Source: Enterovibrio sp. JCM 19048
Lineage (GTDB): Bacteria; Pseudomonadota; Gammaproteobacteria; Enterobacterales; Vibrionaceae
Reading direction: 5' to 3'
Length of the DNA stretch: 64,000 nucleotides
Assembly (NCBI GenBank): GCA_001310415.1
Contig: BAXE01000001.1
Location: 186,001-250,000 of the forward strand
A program made the position numbers and the translations under genes. The notes beneath the pieces were generated by a model. That model worked only from the letters and a program-made list of their open reading frames with translations, was not told the DNA's origin and did no database searches. Of the stretch, positions 40,537-50,379 are shown one piece after another; the stretch's first letter is position 1, and every line of letters begins with the position of its first letter.

Positions 40537-41519
40537 GTGAAACTATCACACCTCTTTTTGTCAGTGGCGTTGACTATGTCAGGCGTCGCGGTGGCAGATC
40601 AACTGGACGATATTCTTGAAGCCGGTGTTATCCGTGTCGGTACCACGGGTGATTACAACCTTTTTCTTTTTACGACGGCCAGACCTATTCGGGCTTTGAT
40701 ATCGATGTCGCGCAGTATTTGGGTGATCAGCTCGGCGTGAAAGTCGAATTTGTGCCAACGACCTGGAAAGGGCTGCTCGATGGTCTGAAAGAAGACAAAT
40801 ACGACATTGCGATGGGCGGCATTACCCGCCGCATGCAGCGCCAGCTTAATGCAGAGCAAACCCAGGGTTACATGGTGTTTGGTAAGTGCTTTCTCGTTGC
40901 ACAAGGCAATGCCGAAAAGTATGACTCGCTGGATAAAGTGAACAAGCCTTCGGTGCGCGTAGGTGTGAACATTGGCGGAACCAATGAAAAATTCGCGATG
41001 AGTGAGCTGCCAAATGCCACATTCACCAAGTTTGAAAACAATCTGGATGTGCCAAAAGCAGTTGCGGCCGGTGACGTAGATGTGATGGTGACAGAAACGC
41101 CGGAAGGGCTGTTCTATGAGGTCACCAACGACAAACTGGAAGCCGCGCGTTGTGAAGATCCTTTCACCCGCAGTCAATTCGGTTACCTGATCCCCAAAGG
41201 TGAACAGGGTCTACTGAATGCGGTGAACTTTGCCATTGATGAAATGAAGCTCAAAGGCATCGATACCCAGTTGATGGAGAAAAACCAACTCATCACCGCG
41301 CCGAAGTTTGATCTGGTGCTGACGGCGGTGGAAGGCAACAAAGTCGACATTATCCAGGCGGTGAAAGACGCAACAGGCTTGAGCTTGATTGAATCCAAAG
41401 GTGTGGTGGAAAGTGCGCCTGTGGTGCTGAAAGAAAAGCTATCCAAAAGCGAAGCAATGGCGCTGGAAAAAGCGTTGGCAGAAGCTGGCGCGACGATTGA
41501 AATAAAACCGGTGCAGTAA
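40537..41519 (+). CDS. PheC-like periplasmic binding protein fused to a ribosomal L7/L12 C-terminal domain (frameshifted)
   Basis: Signal peptide MKLSHLFLSVALTMSGVAVA, then a type-2 periplasmic binding fold: LDDILEAGVIRVGTTGDYNP, FVPTTWKGLLDGLKEDKYDI, AMGGITRRMQRQ and the GGTNEKFA motif, as in cyclohexadienyl dehydratase (PheC) and amino-acid ABC binding proteins. One C is missing near 40658. From about residue 255 the chain continues without a break into KFDLVLTAVEGNKVDIIQAV, KDATGLSLIESKGVVESAPV and LSKSEAMALEKALAEAGATI, which is the L7/L12 C-terminal domain. 327 aa in total. The junction lies in one uninterrupted frame, far from the frameshift. Confidence 0.85.
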
Positions 41520-41617
41520 ACGAACCTAACCGACTTGGAAAAAACACGTCGGTTAACGCTGAGGCAGCCTTTGGGCGTTATTGTCCATAGGCTGCCGACC
41601 GCCATCTGCGGCAACAG

Positions 41618-42071
41618 CTACACATAAATTGGCAGCGATTTGTTCGTCGCAATTTGCCTGACCGACAAATGGGTATGGATATCCTTCACGCTGGTCAGTT
41701 TGTGCAGCTTTCGCGTAAAGGCTTCGTAGCCCGCCAAATCCGGTGTGACGACTTCCAGCAGATAGTCATACGCGCCGGAAACAATATGCCCACCAATCAC
41801 TTCCGCCATATCCGCCAGTGCAAGCTCAAAGTTCTTAATCGATTCTTCCTGGTGGTTGTTCAGGCTCACTTCGACAAAAAACGTCATCGAAATGCCCATC
41901 TTCGGCTTACTCAGCTTGGCCTGATACCCCTCGATATAACTCATCCTCAAGCCGCTTTAGGCGACGCGCACACGGGGAAGGGGAAAGGCCAACACGTTCG
42001 GATAGCTCTGCGGTAGAAAGGCGACCTTCGGTCTGAAGGATCTCAAGCATGTGTTTGTCGATTCTGTCCAT
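41618..42071 (-). CDS. Lrp/AsnC family regulator (frameshifted)
   Basis: Starts MDRIDKHMLEILQTEGRLST with the helix-turn-helix AELSERVGLSPSPCARRLKR, then a RAM domain (IKNFELALADMAEVIGGHIV, GAYDYLLEVVTPDLAGYEAF). The frame changes by two near 41943; two lost G would restore LEDEGYIEGYQAKLS. 151 aa when restored. The ATG at 42071 has AGAGA before it; ATG at 42086 is an alternative. Divergent from the EamA exporter, a common pairing for amino acid efflux. Confidence 0.85.
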
Positions 42072-42219
42072 AAATCTCTTCGGCATGATTCAATCAAGAA
42101 TTAGTGGAAAATTAGCGTTTCCAATCAACCATGCAACTTTTAGACCTCAATTTGCCAAATAAGAGCGCAGATAATGGCAGATAATCGTCCTTAAACATTG
42201 AACGTTTCAGAAGGTGTTT

Positions 42220-43131
42220 ATGGAAAAGGTGATTCAGCCATTCTGGCGAGATCGCGCCGCAACGCGTTATCCCCAAATGCAAAAGGCTACCTGGTGATGG
42301 CAGTTGTGCTGTTGATTTGGTCGGGGTTTGCGTTGAGTGTAAGGGCGGTCGGTTCATCAGCACTGACAATGGCAGACATGGCACTGATACGGTTTATCGT
42401 CCCCATGGTGTTGCTGACACCTATGCTTCCTGCCTGTTTGAAAGAGCTGAAAACCCTGCGTCTTGGTGATGCCTGCCTGATCCTGCTCGGCGGCGTCCCG
42501 TTCCTGTTTTTGGCATCAATGGGGGCAGAAACCGCGCCTACTGCGTATGTCGGTACTATCCTCGCTGGCACACCGCCATTTTTCGTTGCACTGCTGGCGT
42601 TTGCATTTTGTCGACAATTGTTCTCCCGCAAACAAATCGGCGCTTTAGCTTATTGCTGTCAGGCATTGCAACTATGGTTCTGGGGCGCAGCATGTTTACC
42701 GGACTCGAAGTGCCTGTTGGCGTGTTCTACCTGCTAGGGGCAGCAATGCTTTGGGGCGGATACACCATGGGTATTAAACGCTCAGGGTTAAGCCCGATTT
42801 CCGTTGCCGTGCTGCTTTCCTACATTTCGTTCTTTGTCACGTTTGGACTGGTGATTTCCGACGCAGTGCCAAGCAACGTCGGTGACTTTTCATGCAAGAA
42901 GCCATGCCTTATGTGGTCGTGCAGGGGCTTGGCGTCGGCGTGCTATCCACTATTGGCTTTTCGTATGCGGTTAGCCAGTTAGGTTCCGCCAAAGCGTCAA
43001 CCATTGGCTCGATTTCACCATGTTTAACGGCACTGCTGGCGGTGGTCATTTTCAATGAGCCACTTACGCTCGCCATTGTTTGTGGTGTGGCACTGACGGT
43101 GATTGGGGTGGTGTTGTTTAATCGGGGGTAG
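42220..43131 (+). CDS. EamA/DMT family exporter (three frameshifts)
   Basis: Ten-helix drug/metabolite transporter. The start at 42220 (MEKVIQPFWRDRAATRYPQM) has AAGG before it, and the frame shifts at an A run near 42275 into YLVMAVVLLIWSGFALSVRA. Further changes occur near 42650 and 42890. The second EamA repeat is YLLGAAMLWGGYTMGIKRSG to AIVCGVALTVIGVVLFNRG. Three added bases give 304 aa. Probably exports an amino acid or metabolite under the divergent Lrp-type regulator. Confidence 0.8.
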
Positions 43132-43180
43132 GGCGAGCAACCCTGCCTTTTGATAAGCAGCCAGTGACTCGCTTTCAGTT

Positions 43181-43217
43181 CCTTCCCCTTTTCAAGGGGA
43201 AGGCTAGGATGGGGTTG
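43181..43217 (+). repeat. Palindromic intergenic repeat, copy 1
   Basis: CCTTCCCC TTTTCAA GGGGAAGG hairpin followed by CTAGGATGGGGTTG. The same unit recurs at 43259, 57086 and 58645; together with copy 2 it forms a head-to-head pair. Confidence 0.75.
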
Positions 43218-43258
43218 CTCTTGATATGTCTCTTTGTCGATCGGCAAAAGCCAAAAGC

Positions 43259-43297
43259 AAAACCCCCATCTAACTTCCCCCTTGAAAAGGGGGAAGG
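43259..43297 (-). repeat. Palindromic intergenic repeat, copy 2 (inverted)
   Basis: AAAACCCCCATCTAAC followed by a CTTCCCCC / GGGGGAAG hairpin; inverse orientation to copy 1, 42 nt away. Confidence 0.75.
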
Positions 43298-43405
43298 ACA
43301 AGGAGCCTCAATCTTCTTCCTCTATTGCCTGCTGTCTACAATCTCCAATCTCCAGTCTCCATCTCTCATCTGGCTTTTCGCCCCTCTCGCCTTATACCTT
43401 CGTCT

Positions 43406-43481
43406 AAATTGTCGACAATTTTCTTGATTGTTGCCGTAATCATTGCCTAAATTATGTTCATAAAATGAAATTGTAGACAAT
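43406..43481. promoter_or_regulatory. Two operators upstream of the GntR/prp cluster
   Basis: AAATTGTCGACAATTT (43406-43421) is a perfect 16-bp palindrome. ATTGTAGACAAT (43470-43481) is a second copy with one change. FadR-subfamily GntR regulators bind such TTGTNNACAA palindromes, and a third copy lies between prpB and prpC. Likely autoregulation by the adjacent GntR protein. Confidence 0.65.
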
Positions 43482-43616
43482 GTTGATGCCGTGAATGCAA
43501 CGCGATACTTCCTCAAGATGCTCACTGCGGGTTTTGGGGAAAGCCTTGAATACTGGGCTTTGCAGATGCGGTGTCGGGTTTACACAACAAAGATAGCCAT
43601 TGGGTAAGGATTACAA

Positions 43617-44339
43617 TGAGCGAACACAACGCGCCAAGCGCCACGCAAGAATATATAGGCGCTACGCAAGAAGCATAAGTGCGATAACAAAAGAAAACAC
43701 CAAATCGGAGAGCCTCACTGCGCTGCTGGTTGAGGCCATTGTCTCGGGTGAGATTGCGTCGGGCGGGAAAATTTCTGAGCCTGAACTCGCGCGCCGTTAT
43801 GAAGTCAGCCGTGGGCCATTGCGCGAAGCCATCATGCGCTTGGAAGGGCTGGGGTTGATTGAACGTATTCCCCATGTCGCGCGCGCGTTATTACCTTGTC
43901 GCCGGAGAAACTGGTTGAGCTGTATGCCGTGCGTGAAGCGCTGGAAGGTATGGCGGCGCGTCTGGCGGCAAAAAATATCAATAAAGAAGAACTGCAAGGG
44001 CTTGAGCTGCTACTTGCCACGCACTCCAAGCACATTGATGAAGTGGAAGGCGCTTCTTATTTTCACCAATACGGCGACTTTGATTTCCACTACCGCGTGA
44101 TCCTCGCCAGCCGCAATAAGCAACTCATCAACCTGTTGTGTGGCGAGCTTTATCACCTGCTTCGCATGTACCGCTACCAAGCACCTAAAAACCAATCCAG
44201 ATCCAACCAAGCGTTAGAAGAGCACAAGTTTATTTTGCACGCTATCCGCAACCGTGACGAAGAGCTGGCTGAGCTGGCAATGCGTCGTCATATCGCGGGC
44301 AGCCGAAAACTCATTGAGCAACAAATCCTAAAAGATTAG
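43617..44339 (+). CDS. GntR family (FCD domain) regulator of the prp operon (frameshifted)
   Basis: Winged helix domain ALLVEAIVSGEIASGGKISE, PELARRYEVSRGPLREAIMR, LEGLGLIERIPHVG, then an FCD effector domain (LVELYAVREALEGMAARLAA, DFDFHYRVILASRNKQLINL, RRHIAGSRKLIEQQIL). One base is missing near 43880. The N-terminus is uncertain: MSEHNAPSATQEYIGATQEA from 43617 runs into another frame near 43680. It is of the PrpQ kind: a GntR regulator encoded at the head of methylcitrate genes, 12 nt before prpB. Effector probably 2-methylcitrate or a related acid (inference). Confidence 0.85.
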
Positions 44340-44351
44340 AAGGACCTGACT

Positions 44352-45250
44352 ATGAAACTCTCTCCTGGGGCGAAATTCCGACAAGCTGTTGAGCAAAACA
44401 ACCCGCTGCAAATCGTTGGCACCATTAATCCTATTGCGCCATGATGGCTCAGCGTTTGGGTCACCAAGCGATTTACCTCTCTGGCGGCGGTATCGCGAAC
44501 GCGAGCTATGGTCTGCCGGATCTGGGTATTACCACGCTGAATGATGTGCTGGTGGATGTAGAGCGCATCACCAACGCTTGTGATTTGCCGCTGTTGGTGG
44601 ATATCGATACCGGTTTTGGCGGCGCGTTCAATATCGCGCGCACCATTAAAGCGATGGAGAAAGCAGGCGCAGCAGCCGTGCACATGGAAGATCAGGTGGC
44701 GCAAAAACGCTGTGGTCACCGTCCGAACAAAGCGATTGTCAGCCAGCAGGAAATGGTTGACCGTGTGAAAGCGGCGGTGGATGCACGTACCGATGATCAG
44801 TTCGTGATCATGGCGCGCACCGATGCACTGGCTGTTGAAGGGATTGATAGCGCGATTGAACGTGCGATTGCCTGTATCGAAGCGGGTGCAGACATGATTT
44901 TCCCTGAAGCGATGAACAAGCTGGAACAATATCAGCAGTTCTCTGCGGCACTTCGCAGCGCGATTGGTCGACCTGTGCCCATTCTTGCCAACATCACCGA
45001 ATTTGGTCAAACCCCGCTTTACGCCTGCGAAGAATTGGCCGCAGCCGATGTAGACATGGTGCTTTACCCGTTGAGTGCGTTCCGCGCCATGAACAAAGCG
45101 GCAGAGAACGTCTACCGTCACCTGCTTGAAGTGGGCAACCAAGAGGCGCTGGTCGATTCCATGCAGACCCGCAAAGAGTTGTATGACTACCTCAACTATC
45201 ACGATTACGAAAACAAACTGGACGAACTGTTCAATCAAGACAAATCGTGA
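44352..45250 (+). CDS. prpB: 2-methylisocitrate lyase PrpB (frameshifted)
   Basis: Cleaves 2-methylisocitrate to pyruvate and succinate. Starts [20 protein letters not shown]; one base is missing near 44438 (restoring a frame through [20 protein letters not shown]). PEP mutase/isocitrate lyase motifs: [16 protein letters not shown] and the catalytic loop [15 protein letters not shown] with the active Cys. 299 aa with one base added. An operator copy overlaps its stop codon. Confidence 0.94.
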
Positions 45251-45261
45251 TTGTCGACAAT
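45250..45261. promoter_or_regulatory. Third GntR-type operator, between prpB and prpC
   Basis: ATTGTCGACAAT, a perfect 12-bp palindrome identical to the core of the upstream operator, overlapping the last base of the prpB stop. The 150-nt gap to prpC leaves room for an internal promoter. Confidence 0.6.
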
Positions 45262-45401
45262 TGCAGAAGATAAAAACGATTCGAAAACAAGCGGTTGTCG
45301 CAGTCTTACGCTTGAATACAAAAACTCAAATCCAATAACGTGAAACCGTTCGCTGACAACGCCCCAACAGAGGGCAAGGCGGATAAGAAAAGGAGTTCAA
45401 C

Positions 45402-46528
45402 ATGCCGAGCAAAGAGCTAAGTGGAGCAGGATTACGTGGTCAAAGTGCAGGTACAACCGCGCTGTGTACGGTTGGAAAGTCAGGCACAGGGTTGACCTAC
45501 CGTGGTTATGACATTACTGACCTTGCCAACAATGCCCAGTTTGAAGAAGTGGCGTACCTGTTGTTACGCGGTCACCTTCCAAACCAAAAAGAACTCGATG
45601 ACTACAAGACGCGTTTAGTCGGTCTGCGCGGCCTGCCAACGGCATTGAAAGAGGCGTTGGAATTGATCCCAGCTGATGCGCACCCAATGGATGTGATGCG
45701 TACCGGTTGTTCGATACTGGGTAACCTGGAGCAGGAGAAAGATTTCTCCGAGCAGTTAGATGCCACCGAGCGCATGCTTGCTGTGTTCCCGGCCATTATT
45801 TGTTACTGGTACCGCTTCAGTCATGACGGCGTGCGAATTGATACCGAAGACACCAGTGAAGATTGTACTGGCGGCTACTTCCTGAAAATGCTGACGGACA
45901 AAGCGCCGAGTAATCTGCACAAGCAGGTGATGCACTGTTCGCTGATCCTCTACGCAGAGCACGAGTTCAATGCGTCGACCTTTGCCGCGCGCGTGTGTGC
46001 ATCCACACTGTCTGATTTGCACTCCTGTATTACCGCTGCAATTGGTACTTTGCGTGGCCCTCTGCACGGCGGCGCAAACGAAGCAGCAATGGCGATGATT
46101 GAAAACTGGCAAACGCCGGATGAAGCCGAGCAGAACATCATGCGTATGCTGGCCAACAAAGACAAAATCATGGGCTTTGGTCACGCCATTTACCGTGAAA
46201 GCGACCCGCGCAATGCACTGATCAAGCGCTGGTCAAAGAGCTTTCCGAAGCGACAGGTGACACGCACCTTTATGCCGTATCCGAGCGCGTGGAATCGGTA
46301 ATGAAGCGCGAGAAAGACCTGTTCTGTAACGCAGACTTCTTCCATGCCTCTGCCTACCACTTTATGGATATCCCGACCGAGTTGTTTACGCCGATTTTCG
46401 TGATGAGCCGTTTAACCGGCTGGGCGGCGCACGTGTTCGAGCAGCGTGAAAACAACCGCATTATTCGTCCAAGTGCTGATTACACAGGGCCGGAAGCTTG
46501 TGACTGGCTGCCAATCGAGCAGCGCTAA
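45402..46528 (+). CDS. prpC: 2-methylcitrate synthase PrpC (frameshifted)
   Basis: Condenses propionyl-CoA with oxaloacetate. Citrate synthase fold: TYRGYDITDLANNAQFEEVA, GGYFLKML, EHEFNASTFAARVCASTLSD, LRGPLHGGANEAAM and MGFGHAIYRESDPR. One base is missing near 46240 (restoring ELSEATGDTHLYAVSERVES). 375 aa with one base added, ending EACDWLPIEQR. AGGAG precedes the ATG. Confidence 0.94.
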
Positions 46529-46549
46529 GTGGCCTGAAAGGATACGAAT

Positions 46550-49143
46550 ATGACGCAGAACAATACCCAATACAGACGGCCACTGGCGCAAACGGGACTC
46601 GAGTACTTCGATGTCCGCGCTGCCGTCAACGACATAAAGCCGAACGCTTATGACACGCTGCCGTACACCTCACGTGTACTGGCAGAGCAACTGGTACGCC
46701 GCTGCAATCCGGCGGATTTGCAAGCCTGCCTGACCCAGATTGTCGAAGGTAAAAAGGAGCTGGATTTCCCTTGGTATCCTGCCCGCGTAGTGTGCCACGA
46801 CATTCTGGGGCAAACCGCGCTGGTGGATTTGGCGGGCCTTCGTGATGCGATTGCAGACCAAGGCGGCGATCCATCACGGTTAACCCTGTGGTCGAAACCC
46901 AACTGATTGTTGACCATTCATTGGCGGTGGAACATGCGGGTTTTGAACCGGATGCGTTTGAAAAGAACCGCGCAATCGAAGAGCGCCGCAACGAAGACCG
47001 ATTCCACTTTATTGAGTGGTGTAAGACGGCATTTAAAAACGTCAGCGTGATCCCCGCGGGCAACGGCATCATGCACCAAATCAACCTGGAAAAGATGTCG
47101 CCGGTGATCCAAAACCAACAGGGCGTCGCGTTCCCGGATACCTGTGTCGGCACAGACAGCCATACACCGCACGTTGATGCACTCGGTGTGATTGCGATTG
47201 GTGTCGGCGGCCTTGAAGCGGAAACCGTGATGCTGGGCAGACCTTCCATGATGCGTTTGCCGGACATTGTCGGCGTGAAGCTGGTGGGCAAACGTCAGGA
47301 AGGCATTACTGCCACAGATATCGTGCTGGCATTGACTGAGTTCCTGCGCAAAGAACGTGTGGTATCGAGCTATCTGGAGTTCTTTGGTGAAGGCGCGCGT
47401 GCGCTGACCATCGGCGACAGGGCGACCATCTCCAACATGACGCCGGAATACGGCGCGACAGCGGCGATGTTCTACATCGATGAGCAGACCATCAATTACC
47501 TCAAACTGACCGGGCGTGAGCCTGAGCAAGTGGCGCTGGTAGAAACCTACGCCAAAACCGTTGGCCTGTGGGCGGACGATCTGGAAAACGCCCATTACGA
47601 GCGTGTGTTGGAGTTCGACCTTTCGAGCGTGACCCGCAATATGGCGGGCCCTTCAAACCCGCATCGCCGCTTGCCGACCAGTGAGCTTGCCGAGCGCGGT
47701 ATTGCGTTGGCACAGGCGCCAGCAGACTCAGAAGGCAGCATGCCAGATGGCGCAGTCATTATTGCGGCGATCACCTCCTGTACCAACACCAGTAACCCAC
47801 GTAACGTGGTAGCTGCCGGTCTGGTGGCGAAGAAGGCCAATCAGCTTGGACTGGTGCGCAAGCCTTGGGTGAAAACCTCTTTTGCGCCCGGTTCTAAAGT
47901 GGCGAAGCTTTATCTGGAAGAAGCAGGGCTGTTGTCTGAGCTGCAACAGTTGGGCTTCGGCATTGTGGCTTACGCCTGTACCACCTGTAACGGCATGAGC
48001 GGCGCGTTGGATCCGGTGATTGAGCAAGAGATCATCGAGCGTGATTTGTACGCCACAGCGGTACTTTCCGGCAACCGTAACTTTGATGGACGCATCCATC
48101 CCCACGCAAAACAGGCGTTTTTGGCGTCACCGCCACTTGTCGTCGCCTATGCGATTGCGGGTACCATGCGCTTTGATATCGAGTGTGATGCGCTAGGCAC
48201 CGATGCCAACGGCAAGCCGGTTTATCTCAACGATTTGTGGCCGACCGATGCAGAAATCGACGAGGTGGTGGGCAAGTCCGTGAAACCGGAACAGTTCCAG
48301 CGTATTTACGTCGAAATGTTCCAGCAGGATGCCAATTCAAGCCTGAGCGAACCGCTGTACGACTGGCGTCCAATGAGTACGTATATCCGCAGGCCGCCAT
48401 ATTGGGAAGGCGCGTTGGCGGGTGAGCGCACGCTCAAAGGCATGCGTCCATTGGCGGTTCTCGGTGACAACATCACCACTGACCACTTATCACCCTCAAA
48501 CGCCATTATGCCGTCGAGTGCAGCAGGCGAATACCTGGCGAAAATGGGCTTGGAGCCAGTTGATTTTAACTCCTACGCGACGCACCGCGGCGATCACCTC
48601 ACCGCCCAGCGAGCAACGTTTGCCAACCCGAAACTGCTCAACGAAATGGTGAAGGAAAACGGCGAAGTGGTGCAGGGCTCACTGGCTCGCATTGAACCGG
48701 AAGGCAAAGTGACCCGCATGTGGGAAGCGATTGAAACCTATATGGAGCGCAAGCAGCCGCTGATTATCGTTGCCGGCGCGGATTACGGGCAGGGCTCTTC
48801 ACGCGACTGGGCGGCGAAAGGCGTTCGTCTGGCAGGCGTTGAAGCGATTGCCGCTGAAGGCTTTGAGCGCATTCACCGTACTAATTTGGTTGGCATGGGC
48901 GTGCTGCCGTTAGAGTTCAAACCGGGCGTTAACCGCAACACGCTGGAGCTTGATGGCACTGAGCTTTACGACGTGGTTGGCGAGATTAAACCCGGTGCGG
49001 ATCTGGCGTTGGTTGTCACACGCGCGAATGGCGAAAAGCTCGACGTTGCCGTGACCTGTCGTCTCGATACCGAAGACGAAGTGAAGGTTTATCAAGCGGG
49101 CGGCGTTCTTCAACGTTTCGCGCAAGATTTCCTGGCGCAGTAG
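46550..49143 (+). CDS. acnD: Fe/S-dependent 2-methylisocitrate dehydratase AcnD (frameshifted)
   Basis: Aconitase-family dehydratase turning 2-methylcitrate into 2-methylaconitate. Starts MTQNNTQYRRPLAQTGLEYF. One base is missing near 46890, restoring NPVVETQLIVDHSLAVEHAG-like continuity. Cluster ligands appear in TSCTNTSNPRNV and AYACTTCNGMSGALDP; the swivel domain has DYGQGSSRDWAAKGVRLAGV. 864 aa with one base added. Presence of AcnD with PrpF marks the variant without PrpD. Confidence 0.95.
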
Positions 49144-49152
49144 GTGGTCAGC

Positions 49153-50347
49153 ATGAGTAAGGTTTTGAAAATTCCTGCCACCTACATGCGAGGCGGCACC
49201 AGCAAAGGCGTCTTTTTCAGGCTGACCGATTTGCCTGTTGAAGCGCAAACACCGGGCGCAGTGCGCGATGCCATTTTGATGCGGGTGATCGGCAGCCCCG
49301 ATCCCTACAGCAAGCAGATTGATGGCATGGGCGGCGCAACGTCCAGCACCAGCAAAACGGTGATTGTGTCTAAAAGCAGCCGCGACGATCACGATGTCGA
49401 CTACCTGTTCGGTCAGGTGGCGATTGATAAACCTTCGTCGATTGGAGCGGCAACTGCGGCAATCTTTCGGCAGCGGTAGGGCCATTCGCCGTGCATGCAG
49501 GTTTGATTGCCAAAGAGCGCATGGTCGAGAACGGTGTGATCTCGGTGCGCATCTGGCAAGCCAATATCGGCAAAACGCTGGTGGTGGATGTGCCAATGTG
49601 CGATGGCGAAGTGGAAGAGTCGGGCGAATTTATGCTTGATGGCGTGACCTTTCCCGCTGCAGAAGTGCCGGTGGAGTTTCTTCATCCGGCAGGCGAACCT
49701 GGATCACTGTTTCCCACGGGCAATTTGATCGACACCTTTGATGTACCGGGCGAGGGCACATTCCGTGCTTCGTTTGTGAATGCCGGGATCCCGACCATTT
49801 TTCTTGATGCCAGTGAGTTGGGTTACCAAGGCACTGAGCTTCAGGATGACATCAACAATGATGCCGAAGCACTGGTGCGGTTTGAAAAAATCCGCGCTTA
49901 CGGCGCGATCCAAATGGGTCTGAACGAGACGCTTGAACAGGCTCAAACCCGTCAGCATGTGCCCAAAATTGCCTTTGTTTCACCGCCGAAAAGCTACCTC
50001 AGTTCGAGCGGCAAACAGGTGGAAGCATCCAATGTTGATTTGCTCGTTCGCGCCTTGTCGATGGGCAAACTGCATCACGCCATGATGGGAACGGCGGCGG
50101 TAGCGATTTCAGCGGCGGCCTGTGTGCCGGGCACCATCGTTAACCTGGCTGCCGGTGGCGGCGAAAGGGAATCTGTGGTGTTTGGTCATCCGTCCGGCAC
50201 CTTGAAAGTCGGCGCGAAAACCAGTTTAGAGCCTGAGGCTGGTGGGTTGAAAAGGCCATTATGAGCCGCAGCGCCCGCATTTTGATGGAGGGTCGCGTCC
50301 ATGTGCCTTCCAGCGTCTTACAGCAGAATGCGCAAAGCGAAAGCTGA
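49153..50347 (+). CDS. prpF: 2-methylaconitate cis-trans isomerase PrpF (two frameshifts)
   Basis: Isomerises the AcnD product so that it can be hydrated to 2-methylisocitrate. ATYMRGGTSKGVFF near the start, IDGMGGATSSTSKTV, and AAVGPFAVHAGLIAKERM restored across a missing base near 49465. A second missing base near 50245 restores WVEKAIMSRSARILMEGRVH and a stop at 50347. 398 aa with two bases added. ATG 9 nt after the acnD stop. Confidence 0.92.
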
Positions 50348-50379
50348 AGCATTCGGAAAGACATCTTGGAGGAAGCAAT

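Noticed and set aside
41560..41600. Hairpin with GGCAGCCT / AGGCTGCC arms
   Set aside because: Long loop and no T run in either direction; not convincing as a terminator.
42608..42619. TTTGTCGACAAT, a near match to the prp operator
   Set aside because: It sits in the coding sequence of the EamA exporter, far from the operon, and is probably chance.
44336..45238. Minus-strand frame of 300 codons
   Set aside because: Antisense shadow of prpB, with His-rich composition typical of reversed codon bias.
46918..47595. Minus-strand frame of 225 codons
   Set aside because: Antisense shadow of acnD.
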